A stretch of 64,000 nt of DNA, taken from assembly GCF_000380985.1 (NCBI RefSeq), contig NZ_KB905708.1, positions 1-64,000 on the forward strand, written 5' to 3'. The notes beneath the pieces were generated by a model, which was given only the letters and a program-made list of their open reading frames with translations, had not been told where the DNA came from and ran no database searches. This DNA is from Proteiniphilum acetatigenes DSM 18083 (GTDB lineage: Bacteria > Bacteroidota > Bacteroidia > Bacteroidales > Dysgonomonadaceae). This document shows, piece after piece, positions 43,065 through 52,910 of this stretch (the stretch's first letter is position 1; every line of letters starts with the position of its first letter). The translations under genes were made by a program, and so were the position numbers.

Positions 43065-43555
43065 TTGCTTTTAGTTTTTATATACTTGGAACTTAAATGG
43101 ATTTATGTTCAATTGCGATTTTACCTTTGTGGAACGATAATGTGATTTCACGAAATGATATAATCGAATTGTTGTTCATGATTTCAAATTCCCGCAAATA
43201 TAGTGAAAGCCGAGAGAAAAGCCAAACTTGTTTGAGCTTTTCCGAGGCGTATCTTATATTCTGGAAATATAGTGAAAGCCGGGAGAAAAATCAAGTTCAC
43301 TTGAACTTTTCCGTTAAGAGAGAACAGAACGAGTTTACTCGTTTTGCCGAACGTAGGAAAAGTCTAACTTGTTGAATCCCCCTCAAATTACACTGTTGAT
43401 ATCTACATTTTTCTCCCATGTACACAAAGGATTTCTACATTTTTCACTTATCTTGTTTGCTATATTCGGGTGCTGCCCCCTTATCGGGATAAAAAAGGCC
43501 GTCTCAGGAATTATTCTGAGACAGCCTCCGATATTATGAATGGAATCTGAAAAAA
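43065..43555 (-). promoter_or_regulatory. Tandem promoter modules before the esterase, then terminator side of the HMA gene
   Basis: No gene. Minus strand module 1: TTTG (43223-43226), 20 bases, TATATTTG (43195-43202). Module 2: TTG (43292-43294), 20 bases, TATATTTC (43264-43271), weaker. Both share the GGCTTT spacer with the ROK promoter. Upstream of each is an inverted repeat of different sequence (CAAAC-AA-GTTTG; AAGTTCA-CT-TGAACTT). A third inverted repeat ACGAG-TTTA-CTCGT lies near 43337-43350. Confidence 0.55.
43491..43526 (-). terminator. Rho-independent terminator of the metal-efflux operon
   Basis: GTCTCAG (43501-43507) pairs with CTGAGAC (43516-43522), extended by GGC and GCC, and on the minus strand is followed by six U (43491-43496). 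It lies 30 bases beyond the stop of the HMA gene. Confidence 0.8.
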
Positions 43556-43951
43556 TTAACCTCTGTATTTGCAGCAAGCGGGTAATGCATCATAGGTAGC
43601 CTGGTCGGCTCTGTCCCTGTCGGTATCATATCCCACCCCGGCAATTGCTTTACTGATAGCATCGATATCAGTCTGTTGCGGATTGAAATGAAAATGGAGT
43701 TCTTTTTTCTCCGCATCCCATTCGGCCGTCGATACACCTTCGACGCTTTTTGCCGCAGTTTCGATATTCTTTTTACACATATCACAAAGTCCCTGCACAC
43801 CAAGTACGGCATGCTCATCGTGTTGTTCTGTTCCTGCAGATGCTTCCATTTCTGTTTGTGATGTTTCGCCACCACTTTTGGAACCACCCGAATTACATGC
43901 GGCGAACAATAGGGTCGCGGCAATCATTACTGATAATGCATACTTCTTCAT
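43556..43951 (-). CDS. Heavy-metal-associated (HMA) domain lipoprotein
   Basis: 131 aa. Lipoprotein signal LLFAACNSG; then an HMA fold with the metal pair CDMC in VQGLCDMCKKNIETAAKSVEG and a C-terminal extra pair CCKYRG. Likely a periplasmic copper or silver chaperone. Its domain is a close copy of the C-terminal extension of the adjacent CusB-like protein. Last gene of the efflux operon. Confidence 0.85.
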   Translation of the reverse strand: MKKYALSVMIAATLLFAACNSGGSKSGGETSQTEMEASAGTEQHDEHAVLGVQGLCDMCKKNIETAAKSVEGVSTAEWDAEKKELHFHFNPQQTDIDAISKAIAGVGYDTDRDRADQATYDALPACCKYRG

Positions 43952-44048
43952 AATAACTTCTTTCTAATTGTTTATTTAAATCTGAGAAACTGTTTTGAAT
44001 TTCCTTTTGTTTAACGAAAAAAGGGTGTTTTTGTTCGTTACTGCCCGT

Positions 44049-45665
44049 TTACTCCCTGTACTTGCAGCATCCGGGCAACGCGTCATAGACCTTCTGATCT
44101 GCCTTGTGCTTGTCTGTATCGTGACCGGCTTTGGCGACAGCCTGAGAGATCTTGTCGAGATCGGTCTGTGCGGGATCATAATTCAGGTGCAATTGCTTTG
44201 CTGTCCCATCCCATGAGGCGGAAGATACACCTTTCACACTCATGGCAGCTTTTTCGATACGCTCTTTACACATTTCACACAGTCCCTGTACCGTCATCAT
44301 TGCATGCTCATGTCCGGCGGAAGCATGATCGGGCGTATGACTGTCGCTTCCCGGCATAGAGTGACCTTCGTGTCCGGTAACGGCGCGGCCCGCCTCATCG
44401 TTCATCATACTGCGCTTTCCGGAAAGTTGAGCGCTTGCATCGATGGTAAAGGCCCCATTCGTCACGATCTCATCGCCATCCTCTATCCCCGAAAGAACCA
44501 GATAGGCTTCGCCGAGTGAAGGGCCGAGTTCTACCTCCCGGAGCAGATATGCCGGTGTTTCGGTATCAGGTTGTTTCACATAGACAATGGAACGTTTGCC
44601 TGTCCATAGAACGGCTGATTTTGGGATGACAATCTGGTTGTTGTACTGCTTCAGTGGAGCATTCACAAGAGCGTTGGCATACATCCCCGGCATCAGTTCT
44701 GTACGCGGATTGGTTGTCTCAACCCTGACCTTGGCAGTACGCGTCGTCGGATCGAGAATCGGATTGATAAAAGAGATCCTCCCTGAGAATGTTTTTCCGG
44801 GAAGTGACTGAAGAGTATAATCCAATTTATCGCCTACCTTCAGAAAGGGGAGATCCGACTCATAGGCGTCGAATACCGCCCATACCCGGGAGAGATCGGC
44901 AATATCGAACAGAACGGTTCCGGTGCTGATATAGTCTCCCTGGTTGACATTCTTGGAAACGACAATACCACCGGTATTTGCCGTTATGTCTGTCAACGGT
45001 GATACTTTCCCCGATTGTTCAATTGCGGCTATCTGTCCGTCCGATAATTTCCAGAGCGATAGTTTCTCTCTTACCGCCTGTAGCAATGCCGGCTGGATAT
45101 CTTTCATCTTTACCGCTTCCAATAATTCCTGTTGCGCGCTTAGCAGCTCGGGAGAGTAGATAGTTGCAATGGTCTGTCCCTGCCGTACGCTTTCTCCGGT
45201 AAAGCTGACCATGAGTTTCTCGATACGACCGCTTACGTGTGATGTTTGTGATTGCGAAAGCCGTTCATCCACCTGGATAGTCCCGTAAAGACGGACATTC
45301 TTTACCGGATTCTGCCGGCTGACGACCGTCGTTTGGATATTAGCCAGTGCAACCGCTTCTGCGCTTAATTGAATAGCGTCGGGATCGATGGCGGCATCAC
45401 CCGAACCGGTTGTTTTCAATGGGATCAGATCCATTGCGCAAAGAGGGCATTTTCCCGGCTTATCCATCCGTATCTGCGGGTGCATGGAACAAGTCCATAC
45501 CTCTTCACCATGGTCATGATCGTGGTCGTGTCCTGCCGCTGTCGTTTGCTCACCTGACGACGAATCGCCGGAGAAGATCAACCAACCCAGGAATAATCCT
45601 GCCAGCAGAATTAATCCGTATGTGACATATTTATTGTTCACTGCTTTTTTTATTTTGGAGTCCAT
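44049..45665 (-). CDS. cusB: CusB-type periplasmic adaptor with N- and C-terminal metal domains
   Basis: 538 aa. One N-terminal anchor (YGLILLAGLFLGWLIF), a heavy-metal-binding domain WTCSMHPQIRMDKPGKCPLC at about 55-75, the membrane-fusion core (QTSHVSGRIEKLMVSFTGES, lipoyl-like and barrel parts), then a His/Met-rich linker and an HMA domain with GLCEMCKERIEKAAMSVKG and end GCCKYRE. It links the inner-membrane pump to the TolC-like channel and probably hands over metal. The C-terminal HMA is an addition to the standard CusB layout. Confidence 0.88.
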   Translation of the reverse strand: MDSKIKKAVNNKYVTYGLILLAGLFLGWLIFSGDSSSGEQTTAAGHDHDHDHGEEVWTCSMHPQIRMDKPGKCPLCAMDLIPLKTTGSGDAAIDPDAIQLSAEAVALANIQTTVVSRQNPVKNVRLYGTIQVDERLSQSQTSHVSGRIEKLMVSFTGESVRQGQTIATIYSPELLSAQQELLEAVKMKDIQPALLQAVREKLSLWKLSDGQIAAIEQSGKVSPLTDITANTGGIVVSKNVNQGDYISTGTVLFDIADLSRVWAVFDAYESDLPFLKVGDKLDYTLQSLPGKTFSGRISFINPILDPTTRTAKVRVETTNPRTELMPGMYANALVNAPLKQYNNQIVIPKSAVLWTGKRSIVYVKQPDTETPAYLLREVELGPSLGEAYLVLSGIEDGDEIVTNGAFTIDASAQLSGKRSMMNDEAGRAVTGHEGHSMPGSDSHTPDHASAGHEHAMMTVQGLCEMCKERIEKAAMSVKGVSSASWDGTAKQLHLNYDPAQTDLDKISQAVAKAGHDTDKHKADQKVYDALPGCCKYRE

Positions 45666-45723
45666 GTTTTTTTAATTGAAAATTGAAAGTTGAAAATTGA
45701 AAACTTATCGCGCGAAGCATCTA

Positions 45724-47322
45724 TCATTTTATCATGCGCAGCACATTATCGTGCGAAGCATTAAATGAGACGAGTTTTTGTATCGAAGCCACCATCGTAT
45801 TGTATTCGGCGACAGCTTCGGCTTTTTTTAAGCGGTAATCGAGCAACTGACGTTGTACTTGTATGACATCAGTCAGGTCGCTTTTTCCCGAGACAAACTC
45901 CTGTACCAGCAAGTGGTATGTTGTTTGGGCGAGCTGAGATTGCTTTTCATACAGGGTGATCTTTCTTGAGGCGTCATCCAGTGAGTGCCTGGTGCGGTAT
46001 AGTTCAGTCTGCAGGGCGTTTTGGGTGTCGGCATATTGCTGACGGCTTGCCTGCCACCGGATACTGCTCTCCCTTTGTTGTGCCTTGTATTTACTACGAT
46101 AAAGAGGCAGGCTGATGGAGACCATCGGCATAATCATATCCATCCCGTTCATCTCTGTCACGGGCAGGCCTGCGTGCCCCATATCCATGCGTTTACCGAT
46201 TACTGAATACTGGATGCCTATACCTAACATCGGATAACTCATCTTTTTATCCATCTCTGCTTTGGCTCTGTAGGCCGCCCCTTCTTCGTCGATCATAGCC
46301 AGCATCGGATTGTTCAGACTGATCTGCTCTGCCGTTAGCGCTACGTCTAATGAAAAAGGTATCGGAGTGATCGAGTCGGGAAGATGTACTTTACTGCCGG
46401 ACGGCCTGTTCAATAACGCGTTGAAGGCGGCCGTTTCGGCATTGATTCGGGACAAAATGCTTTCGATACTGTTCTCCAGTTCGGCGATCTCCAATTGAAT
46501 ACGCAATACATCCGACATACCGGAAGAACCGCTCATACTTTGCATGCCTGCTCCGGAACCCATGGAAGACATGGAACTGCCCGAAGTTGAAGACCGGGTA
46601 GCGCTTCCTCCCATAGACGAACCCATGGAATTCATACTCCCCATATTTCCTGATGCTCCCATACTACTTGTACCGGTCGTTACGGGACTCGTAACCGGTG
46701 TTGCTTGCGTACGTCCTCCGGAACCTGTGTTTCCTGCCGGAGAAGCGGAAAACTTACGCAAGGCCAGTGTCTCCAATTGCTTCAGATAATCCCTGTTTTC
46801 GCGGCTGTTGTTCAACTGCTGTTGCAAACTGCAAAGGAGGAACCACTGGGTATATACCTGCAGGTAAAGATTGTCACGGGTTTCCCGGAATTGTTCAAAA
46901 GCCATGTTGGCCATGTGTCCGGCTTCGGTACGTGCCGCCTTGCGTGTTCCGAACCATGGGAACATCTGCATCAATGTGAAATCGGCGATTTGCCGTCCGT
47001 CCAGTATTTCCATCGGTTGCAGAAAGAAACCGATTTCCAGTTCAGGATCGGGATAAGCGCCTGCCTGCGGCATCTTCTCCAGCGATGCCTTATATGCCAG
47101 AAAATAGGCTCTCACACCCGGATTATTACGTGCAGCCGTTTCCAGGTAATGGGCGAGAGAATCGGGTGACTGCCGGGGGATAGAGGCGACGATAAGTGAA
47201 TCGGATATGAGCCCGGTGTCAGGAGCGGCAGTAAACGGACTGGTTGTCTGTGCAGCCGCAGAAATGGCCGTAAGACCTGCAATCAACAGGAGAATGCAAT
47301 ATAGGTTGTTATATCGTTTCAT
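45724..47322 (-). CDS. cusC: CusC/TolC-type outer-membrane efflux channel with a Met/Ser/Gly-rich insert
   Basis: 532 aa. Signal peptide ends near SAAAQ. Two TolC helical repeats (about 55-195 and 270-520), with FPWFGTRKAARTEAGHMANM as a typical element. Between them residues 195-270 form an insert of Ser, Gly and ten Met (GNMGSMNSMGSSMGGS and similar), absent from ordinary TolC proteins and suited to soft-metal binding. The start overlaps the CusA stop by 14 bases. Confidence 0.85.
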   Translation of the reverse strand: MKRYNNLYCILLLIAGLTAISAAAQTTSPFTAAPDTGLISDSLIVASIPRQSPDSLAHYLETAARNNPGVRAYFLAYKASLEKMPQAGAYPDPELEIGFFLQPMEILDGRQIADFTLMQMFPWFGTRKAARTEAGHMANMAFEQFRETRDNLYLQVYTQWFLLCSLQQQLNNSRENRDYLKQLETLALRKFSASPAGNTGSGGRTQATPVTSPVTTGTSSMGASGNMGSMNSMGSSMGGSATRSSTSGSSMSSMGSGAGMQSMSGSSGMSDVLRIQLEIAELENSIESILSRINAETAAFNALLNRPSGSKVHLPDSITPIPFSLDVALTAEQISLNNPMLAMIDEEGAAYRAKAEMDKKMSYPMLGIGIQYSVIGKRMDMGHAGLPVTEMNGMDMIMPMVSISLPLYRSKYKAQQRESSIRWQASRQQYADTQNALQTELYRTRHSLDDASRKITLYEKQSQLAQTTYHLLVQEFVSGKSDLTDVIQVQRQLLDYRLKKAEAVAEYNTMVASIQKLVSFNASHDNVLRMIK

Positions 47323-50300
47323 AATCTCTTTGTTTTATACTATTCTTATGTTGTTTTTTGATAGCGCTTTCCCGCCACCAGCATTGCAGGATAGGCACCA
47401 CGAACATGGTCATCGACTGGATCAGCATACCGCCGAATGTAGGAATGGCCATCGGCACCATGATATCGGCACCCTTGCCCGTAGAGGTAAGTACCGGCAG
47501 GAAAGCTATCAGGGTGGAGGCAGTGGTCATCACTGCCGGGCGGACTCTTTTCAGTCCGGCATAGACAACTGCTTCCCTGATCTCTTCTTTGGTCTGCGGA
47601 TCCCTTTCCAGAAAAGTATCGTGAATATATGTCCCCATCAGTACGCCATCATCAGTGGCAATACCGAAAAGCGCGATAAATCCGACCCATACGGCAATAC
47701 TCAGGTTGATGGGATGCATCTGGAACATATCCCGGATATTTGTGCCGGCCACAGAGAAGTTCATAAACCAGGGTTCGCCGTACAACCACAGTAAGATGAA
47801 TCCTCCCGCCAGGGCGACGAACACCCCTGAGAAATGGATCAGCGATGCCGTTACCGTCTTGAACTGGAAATAGAGGATCAGGAGGATGGTAATGAGGCTG
47901 ATAGGTATAATGATCAGCAATCGTCTGGAAGCACGTGCCTGCTGTTCATAATTTCCTGCGAAAGTATAGGATACGCCGTTGGGCAGGCTGATTTCTCCGT
48001 TGCGGATCTTCTCTTTCAATAGCTTATCGGCTTCCATTACCACATCTACCTCGGCTTTGGCACCCACTTTATCAAAGATGACATATCCCACTAAGAAGGT
48101 ATTCTCACTCTGTATCATCTGTGCTCCTCTGGCATACCCGATATCGGCCACATCGCCAAGCGGTATCTGTGCACCGGTGGCAGTAGGGATAATCAGTTTC
48201 GATAACTCTTCGGGATGTTCTCTCAGTTCGCGGGGATAACGGAGCCGTACCGGATAACGTTCACGCCCTTCCACAGTAGTGGTCAAAGCCATTCCGCCCA
48301 CGGCAGCGCTGATGGTTTCCTGTAAATCGGCTACCGTAATGCCGAATCGCGCCATATTGTGGCGATTCAGTTTGATTTCTATATAAGGTGCGCCCACAGC
48401 ACGGTCGTAGAAAACGGTCGAGGGCAGGATAGAGGGTATCTCTTTCAGGGCTGCTTCAAGGATCCTGCCTCCCTGTTCGATAGACTCCAGATCCGGTCCC
48501 GATACTTTTAATCCCATGGGCGCCCGCATCCCGGTGGAAAGCATCACCAGACGTGCTTCAATAGGTTGTAGCTTTGGCGCCGAAGTGAGTCCTGGCAGAT
48601 GGGATACATTTACGATCTCCTGCCAGATATCATCCGGGCTTTTAATATGGGAGCGCCACTGCCTGAAATGTTTTCCGTATCTCGAATGCACCAGGCTGTC
48701 GGCCGGTATCAGCCTGAACTCATCTTCTTCCGGATTATAGGTGGAACCGTCTGTCAGCAGGAATTCTCCTTTGCGGTTCACCTTAAATCGTTGCCGGCGC
48801 CCGTTCTCATCCAGGATATATTCGGAGCGATAGTTGATCGTATTTTCAAACATCTGTGCCGGTGCCGGATCGAGGGCCGAATTCACCCGTCCCCATTTCC
48901 CTACGGTCATCTCCACTTCGGGGATATTGGAGATCCGTTTGTCGAGCATCTCGATATATTGCAGGTTCTGTTCAATACCCGTATGGGGCATGCTGGTAGG
49001 CATCAGCAGGAAAGAGCCTTCATTGAGGCTGGGCATAAATTCTTTACCGATCCCCGGGAATTTATCGCTTGCCGCCTGCCAGAATCCCGTCTGGCGGAAT
49101 GATTTCCAGCCCACGGTCTCGAACCCTGTGGCCACAACGCCGAAGGTCTTGTCGAATCCCATCCAGATGATAATGCCGAACAGTACGGTGGCAATCGGTA
49201 TAACCATGAATTTCCATCGGTTGGCGAGACTCCATCGCAGGATCTTTTCGTAGTAAATTACCAGCAACCATAATAGTCCCAGAATAACGCCTATGATCAG
49301 GATCACGAAAATGAAGTTGCGGGGGATACCGGCATAGGTCCCCAACGGGAGCCATTCTACAGCGAGCAGGTAAACCACGGTAATGATGGCAATACCGATA
49401 CCGATAAAAGTGGGTATTCTTTTATTTTTCCATCGATCTGCAAACAGGTTATTCAGTCCGAAAAGAGGCAGGGCGACATAGGCGCCCACCCCGGTGAGGA
49501 TAAGCAATGCAATACCACCTGCTATTAATAAGATGTTTCCTACTTTTCGAATCAGCTCGGAGGTGATCCTGAATGAAAAGAAATAATAAGTCAAGGTAGG
49601 TAAGATGGCTATCCCCAGCAAAACTGCCGATAGCATAGCAATAGTTTTTGTGTAGGCCAGGGGGCTGAACAGTTTACCTTCCTGCGCTTCAAGAAAGAAA
49701 ACAGGAAGAAAGCTCACTACCGTGGTGAGTGAAGCGGTGAGTACGGCGCCCGATACTTCACTTACGCTTTTATAGATCAGTTCGATAAATGCTTTGCCTT
49801 TTCGTTTATCCTTGTTCTCCTCCATCTCCATGTGCCGGATGATATTCTCGACAAAGACCACACCGATATCTATCATCACTCCGATGGCGATGGCAATACC
49901 CGAGAGCGCTACAATATTGGCGTCTATCCCCATGTTTCGCATAAGGATAAAGGTGAGTAACACCCCCACGGGCAATATGCTGGATATGACTACCGATGCA
50001 CGGAGATTAAGGATAATAACGATCACGACAATTATGGTGATTAGTATCTCGTGAGTGAGAGATGTCTCGAGGGTGCCGATAGTCTCATGGATCAATCCTG
50101 TCCTGTCGTAGAACGGTACAACCGAAACTTTGGAAACCGTTCCGTCGGCCAGTGTTTTTTGCGGCAGTCCGGCTTCTATTCCGGCAATCTTTTCCTTTAC
50201 GTTATCAATTACTTTTAACGGATTAGAACCGTAACGCGCTACCACAACACCGCCCACGGCCTCTACACCTTCCTTGTCGAGTCCGCCCCGGCGGGTAGCA

Positions 50301-51157
50301 GGTCCAATATTGACGAAAGCCACATCTTTAATCATTACCGGTACTCCATTACGTACGGTAATTACCGCCTCTTCGAGATCGGAAACCTTTTTGATGTAAC
50401 CCAGCCCGCGTACCAGATATTCTGCCTTATTGATCTCGACCGTCTCCGCACCGATATCAAGATTGCTTTTTTGTACTGCGTTCATCACATCCATGATGGA
50501 TATGTTATAGGCACGCATGGCGTTGGGATCGATCTCGACCTGATACTCTTTTACGTATCCTCCCACGGAAGCGACCTCAGCCACCCCTTCGGCAGAAGAG
50601 AGACTGTATTTCACCTGGAAATCCTGGATCGATCGCAGTTCATCGGGATCCCATCCTCCCGCAGGTTTTCCGGTTGCAGGGTCACGCCCTTCGAGGGTAT
50701 ACCAGAAGATTTGTCCCAGGGCGGTGGCATCGGGTCCAAGGCTTGGTTGTACTCCTTCGGGCAAGGTGCCGGAAGGGAGCGAATTCAGTTTCTCGAGGAT
50801 ACGCGACCGGCTCCAGTAAAACTCTACATCATCCTCAAAAATGATATAGATAAATGACATACCGAACATGGAAGAACTACGGATCGTTTTCACTCCCGGA
50901 ATACCCAGTAAAGAGGTGGTAAGGGGGTAGGTGACCTGTTCCTGTATATCTATGGGCGAGCGTCCCATCCATTCTGTAGCGACAATCTGCTGATTTTCTC
51001 CGATATCCGGGATCGCATCCACCGGTACGGGGTCGCGGGGAAGGAGGCTGTACCAGTTGAATGGCGCCGTAGCAATCCCCCACACGATAATAAGGATCAG
51101 CAGTAATATGGTTATTAACCTGTTATGCAGGAAATATTTGATGATCTTGTTCATCAT
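47309..51157 (-). CDS. cusA: CusA/CzcA-type heavy-metal RND pump
   Basis: 1282 aa, longer than the usual 1020-1050. RND architecture: N-terminal membrane helix, porter domain (IPDIGENQQIVATEWMGRSP, VKTIRSSSMFGMSFIYIIFE), helices with IGVMIDIGVVFVENI containing the proton-relay acidic residue, a second porter domain and C-terminal helices (GIATDDGVLMGTYIHDTF). The extra length lies around residues 530-650 (additional hydrophobic segments and KNKRIPTFIGIGIAIITVVY) and in a charged stretch near 780-850. Exports Cu+/Ag+ or divalent metals; the Met-rich partners favour copper or silver. Confidence 0.88.
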   Translation of the reverse strand: MMNKIIKYFLHNRLITILLLILIIVWGIATAPFNWYSLLPRDPVPVDAIPDIGENQQIVATEWMGRSPIDIQEQVTYPLTTSLLGIPGVKTIRSSSMFGMSFIYIIFEDDVEFYWSRSRILEKLNSLPSGTLPEGVQPSLGPDATALGQIFWYTLEGRDPATGKPAGGWDPDELRSIQDFQVKYSLSSAEGVAEVASVGGYVKEYQVEIDPNAMRAYNISIMDVMNAVQKSNLDIGAETVEINKAEYLVRGLGYIKKVSDLEEAVITVRNGVPVMIKDVAFVNIGPATRRGGLDKEGVEAVGGVVVARYGSNPLKVIDNVKEKIAGIEAGLPQKTLADGTVSKVSVVPFYDRTGLIHETIGTLETSLTHEILITIIVVIVIILNLRASVVISSILPVGVLLTFILMRNMGIDANIVALSGIAIAIGVMIDIGVVFVENIIRHMEMEENKDKRKGKAFIELIYKSVSEVSGAVLTASLTTVVSFLPVFFLEAQEGKLFSPLAYTKTIAMLSAVLLGIAILPTLTYYFFSFRITSELIRKVGNILLIAGGIALLILTGVGAYVALPLFGLNNLFADRWKNKRIPTFIGIGIAIITVVYLLAVEWLPLGTYAGIPRNFIFVILIIGVILGLLWLLVIYYEKILRWSLANRWKFMVIPIATVLFGIIIWMGFDKTFGVVATGFETVGWKSFRQTGFWQAASDKFPGIGKEFMPSLNEGSFLLMPTSMPHTGIEQNLQYIEMLDKRISNIPEVEMTVGKWGRVNSALDPAPAQMFENTINYRSEYILDENGRRQRFKVNRKGEFLLTDGSTYNPEEDEFRLIPADSLVHSRYGKHFRQWRSHIKSPDDIWQEIVNVSHLPGLTSAPKLQPIEARLVMLSTGMRAPMGLKVSGPDLESIEQGGRILEAALKEIPSILPSTVFYDRAVGAPYIEIKLNRHNMARFGITVADLQETISAAVGGMALTTTVEGRERYPVRLRYPRELREHPEELSKLIIPTATGAQIPLGDVADIGYARGAQMIQSENTFLVGYVIFDKVGAKAEVDVVMEADKLLKEKIRNGEISLPNGVSYTFAGNYEQQARASRRLLIIIPISLITILLILYFQFKTVTASLIHFSGVFVALAGGFILLWLYGEPWFMNFSVAGTNIRDMFQMHPINLSIAVWVGFIALFGIATDDGVLMGTYIHDTFLERDPQTKEEIREAVVYAGLKRVRPAVMTTASTLIAFLPVLTSTGKGADIMVPMAIPTFGGMLIQSMTMFVVPILQCWWRESAIKKQHKNSIKQRDYETI

Positions 51158-51295
51158 AAAAAAGTTAAGAGATTAGATATGTATTAAAAAGAGAAAACAA
51201 TAGATTACCTGCGCAACCATATGAGTAATGACCCTTTAATTAAAGAAAGGCCATAGAAACCTCATACGGTTGTACCTGTAAACGCGACCGATAAA

Positions 51296-51808
51296 TCAAA
51301 TGCGGTAAATACAGATGTAAGTGAGCAAGCTTACATCTTTTAGGAAGAGACCTTCCGGAGGAAAGTCAGGATGAGGGGTACGGATGTCGGTTATGGGATC
51401 CGATAATTTATACAACCGGGTCAAAATGGCTCCTACAGTGTCAAAAGAGAGAGGTAAGAGGCGGGAGGCCGGCTGTTCTACCTTATTCTGGTAGTCATCG
51501 GTAGTTAGCTCAAGTATCTCTGTGTTGCAGCATTTGTCTCCGGCAAAGTGTAACTCATGACCGTGACGGGCAGTTCCAATCCTCCTCGGATCTTCATTCG
51601 TGCCCGAATTCCCGGTCCTGTGCGAATTGCAGCAGGAATGGTTATTCCCGTGGTCTGCCGCATGTATAGGGCTAATATCTGTGGCGGCGTGCTGGGCAAA
51701 TAGGTTGAGTGATTGCAACTCTCCCGCACAATAATGCAATGCGATAACGGGTTGTATCGCAAAGATCATCATGATGGGTAGCAATAATATGGCAGTTGTT
51801 CTACTCAT
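51296..51808 (-). CDS. HYC_CC_PP-family small exported protein
   Basis: 170 aa from ATG 51808; an in-frame TTG at 51841 is less likely. After a signal-like hydrophobic start come the family marks HYCAGEL, NHSCCNSH, DKCCNTE and, near the end, DFPPEG. The region between is rich in His. The family occurs in Bacteroidetes beside metal-efflux genes and may bind copper. It is first in the efflux operon, 138 bases before cusA. Confidence 0.75.
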   Translation of the reverse strand: MSRTTAILLLPIMMIFAIQPVIALHYCAGELQSLNLFAQHAATDISPIHAADHGNNHSCCNSHRTGNSGTNEDPRRIGTARHGHELHFAGDKCCNTEILELTTDDYQNKVEQPASRLLPLSFDTVGAILTRLYKLSDPITDIRTPHPDFPPEGLFLKDVSLLTYICIYRI

Positions 51809-51886
51809 GACACTCACCTTATCGTTGGTAAAGTTGCTCAATTAAAATTAGTTATTGCACTATGGCAGAGGATAAACTCGTTTGGA

Positions 51887-51959
51887 CTATACTCATTTAG
51901 CTTAACGAAATCCCTATCACCGGTACAACAACGAAATACCTGACAAGTTTACAAAAGTA
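51887..51959 (-). promoter_or_regulatory. Promoter region of the efflux operon and a dispersed 24-base motif
   Basis: Minus-strand TACTTTTG (51952-51959) fits TAnnTTTG. Between it and the gene, bases 51887-51910 (CTATACTCATTTAGCTTAAC and four more) match 36395-36418 at 22 of 24 positions; next to it AAAC-TC-GTTT is an inverted repeat. No good -33 box at 20 bases. Confidence 0.4.
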
Positions 51960-52037
51960 TCAATTATTTTTGACTATGTCTTGTATTTTTTGCCGATTTT
52001 TTGGAGGTTTAATTGATAAAAAGATAATCCCAATCCT

Positions 52038-52910
52038 TTATATTTTTTCCAACCGCTTATAATAGAGATTCATACTCTCTGTTTTTCCGTCGATATTGGT
52101 GTTGTTGAGCAGGGTGCCTGAATAAGTGAACCCCGTACGAATGAATGTTTTGTTCATGGGGACGGACTGAAGGCGGGCAATGGTGTATAGTGTGCATATA
52201 CCCTGTTGCCGCATCTCATGCTCCATGTGTCGGAGAAGTAACATTGACAGTTTGTTTCCCATGTGGGATGTGTGTGTTGCGAAATCGGTCATTTCAGCAT
52301 TTTGAGCCTCCCTATCGATCTCCGAAGAAGACAGGGCAGCCAGTTTTCCATCCTTAAAGGCGCCGAAATACTGTACATGCTCATCCATCATCTCCGAGAT
52401 ATACTCCGGATCATAAATGGGAAAGGGATAGCTCTTGAATATATCGGAGTAGATACGTGTCATGGCCGGGATGTCCCGTTGGCCCAGCTTGCGTATCGTA
52501 TAGGAAGCTTTATCGATTGCTTGCTGATTCCCCGTTGCCATGTCGGATAAAAGCCGGTGAAGTTGCTGTAACCGGGGCACCGGGACAGACGCCCGACCCT
52601 GGTCATTGGGGAATTTGGAAACGAAGAAAGCATCTTCTTTCCCGTTATAAAAAGCCGGAATGTAGCCTTCCATTCTATACCCTTCGGCTAAAAACAGGGG
52701 ATATGCGCTTGACGGAATTTTGCAAAAGATCTTCGAATAGTTTTGCATGTCAGCTAATTGATTCATCCGGGGAATGATGCTCTCCGTATCCTGTACCGCC
52801 AATTTCATCAGATAGATCCGGTTGTTGAGTTTTCCGTATTGGAGGATAGAGCCGTTCGCTGTTTTCTCTATCCGGTCAGGCATTGTCATTGCGTCGTTGA
52901 ATTCTTTCAT
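52038..52910 (-). CDS. ablB: Beta-lysine N-acetyltransferase (AblB)
   Basis: 290 aa. The N-terminal half ([30 protein letters not shown]) and a C-terminal GNAT domain ([20 protein letters not shown], then [20 protein letters not shown]) match putative beta-lysine acetyltransferases. It acetylates beta-lysine to N-epsilon-acetyl-beta-lysine, an osmolyte. The start lies 35 bases inside the end of ablA, so the pair is co-translated. Confidence 0.88.
   Translation of the reverse strand: MKEFNDAMTMPDRIEKTANGSILQYGKLNNRIYLMKLAVQDTESIIPRMNQLADMQNYSKIFCKIPSSAYPLFLAEGYRMEGYIPAFYNGKEDAFFVSKFPNDQGRASVPVPRLQQLHRLLSDMATGNQQAIDKASYTIRKLGQRDIPAMTRIYSDIFKSYPFPIYDPEYISEMMDEHVQYFGAFKDGKLAALSSSEIDREAQNAEMTDFATHTSHMGNKLSMLLLRHMEHEMRQQGICTLYTIARLQSVPMNKTFIRTGFTYSGTLLNNTNIDGKTESMNLYYKRLEKI

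Noticed and set aside
43190-43310. CRISPR-like repeats
   Set aside because: Only two direct copies with unequal internal sequence and a promoter layout; no spacers and no cas genes.
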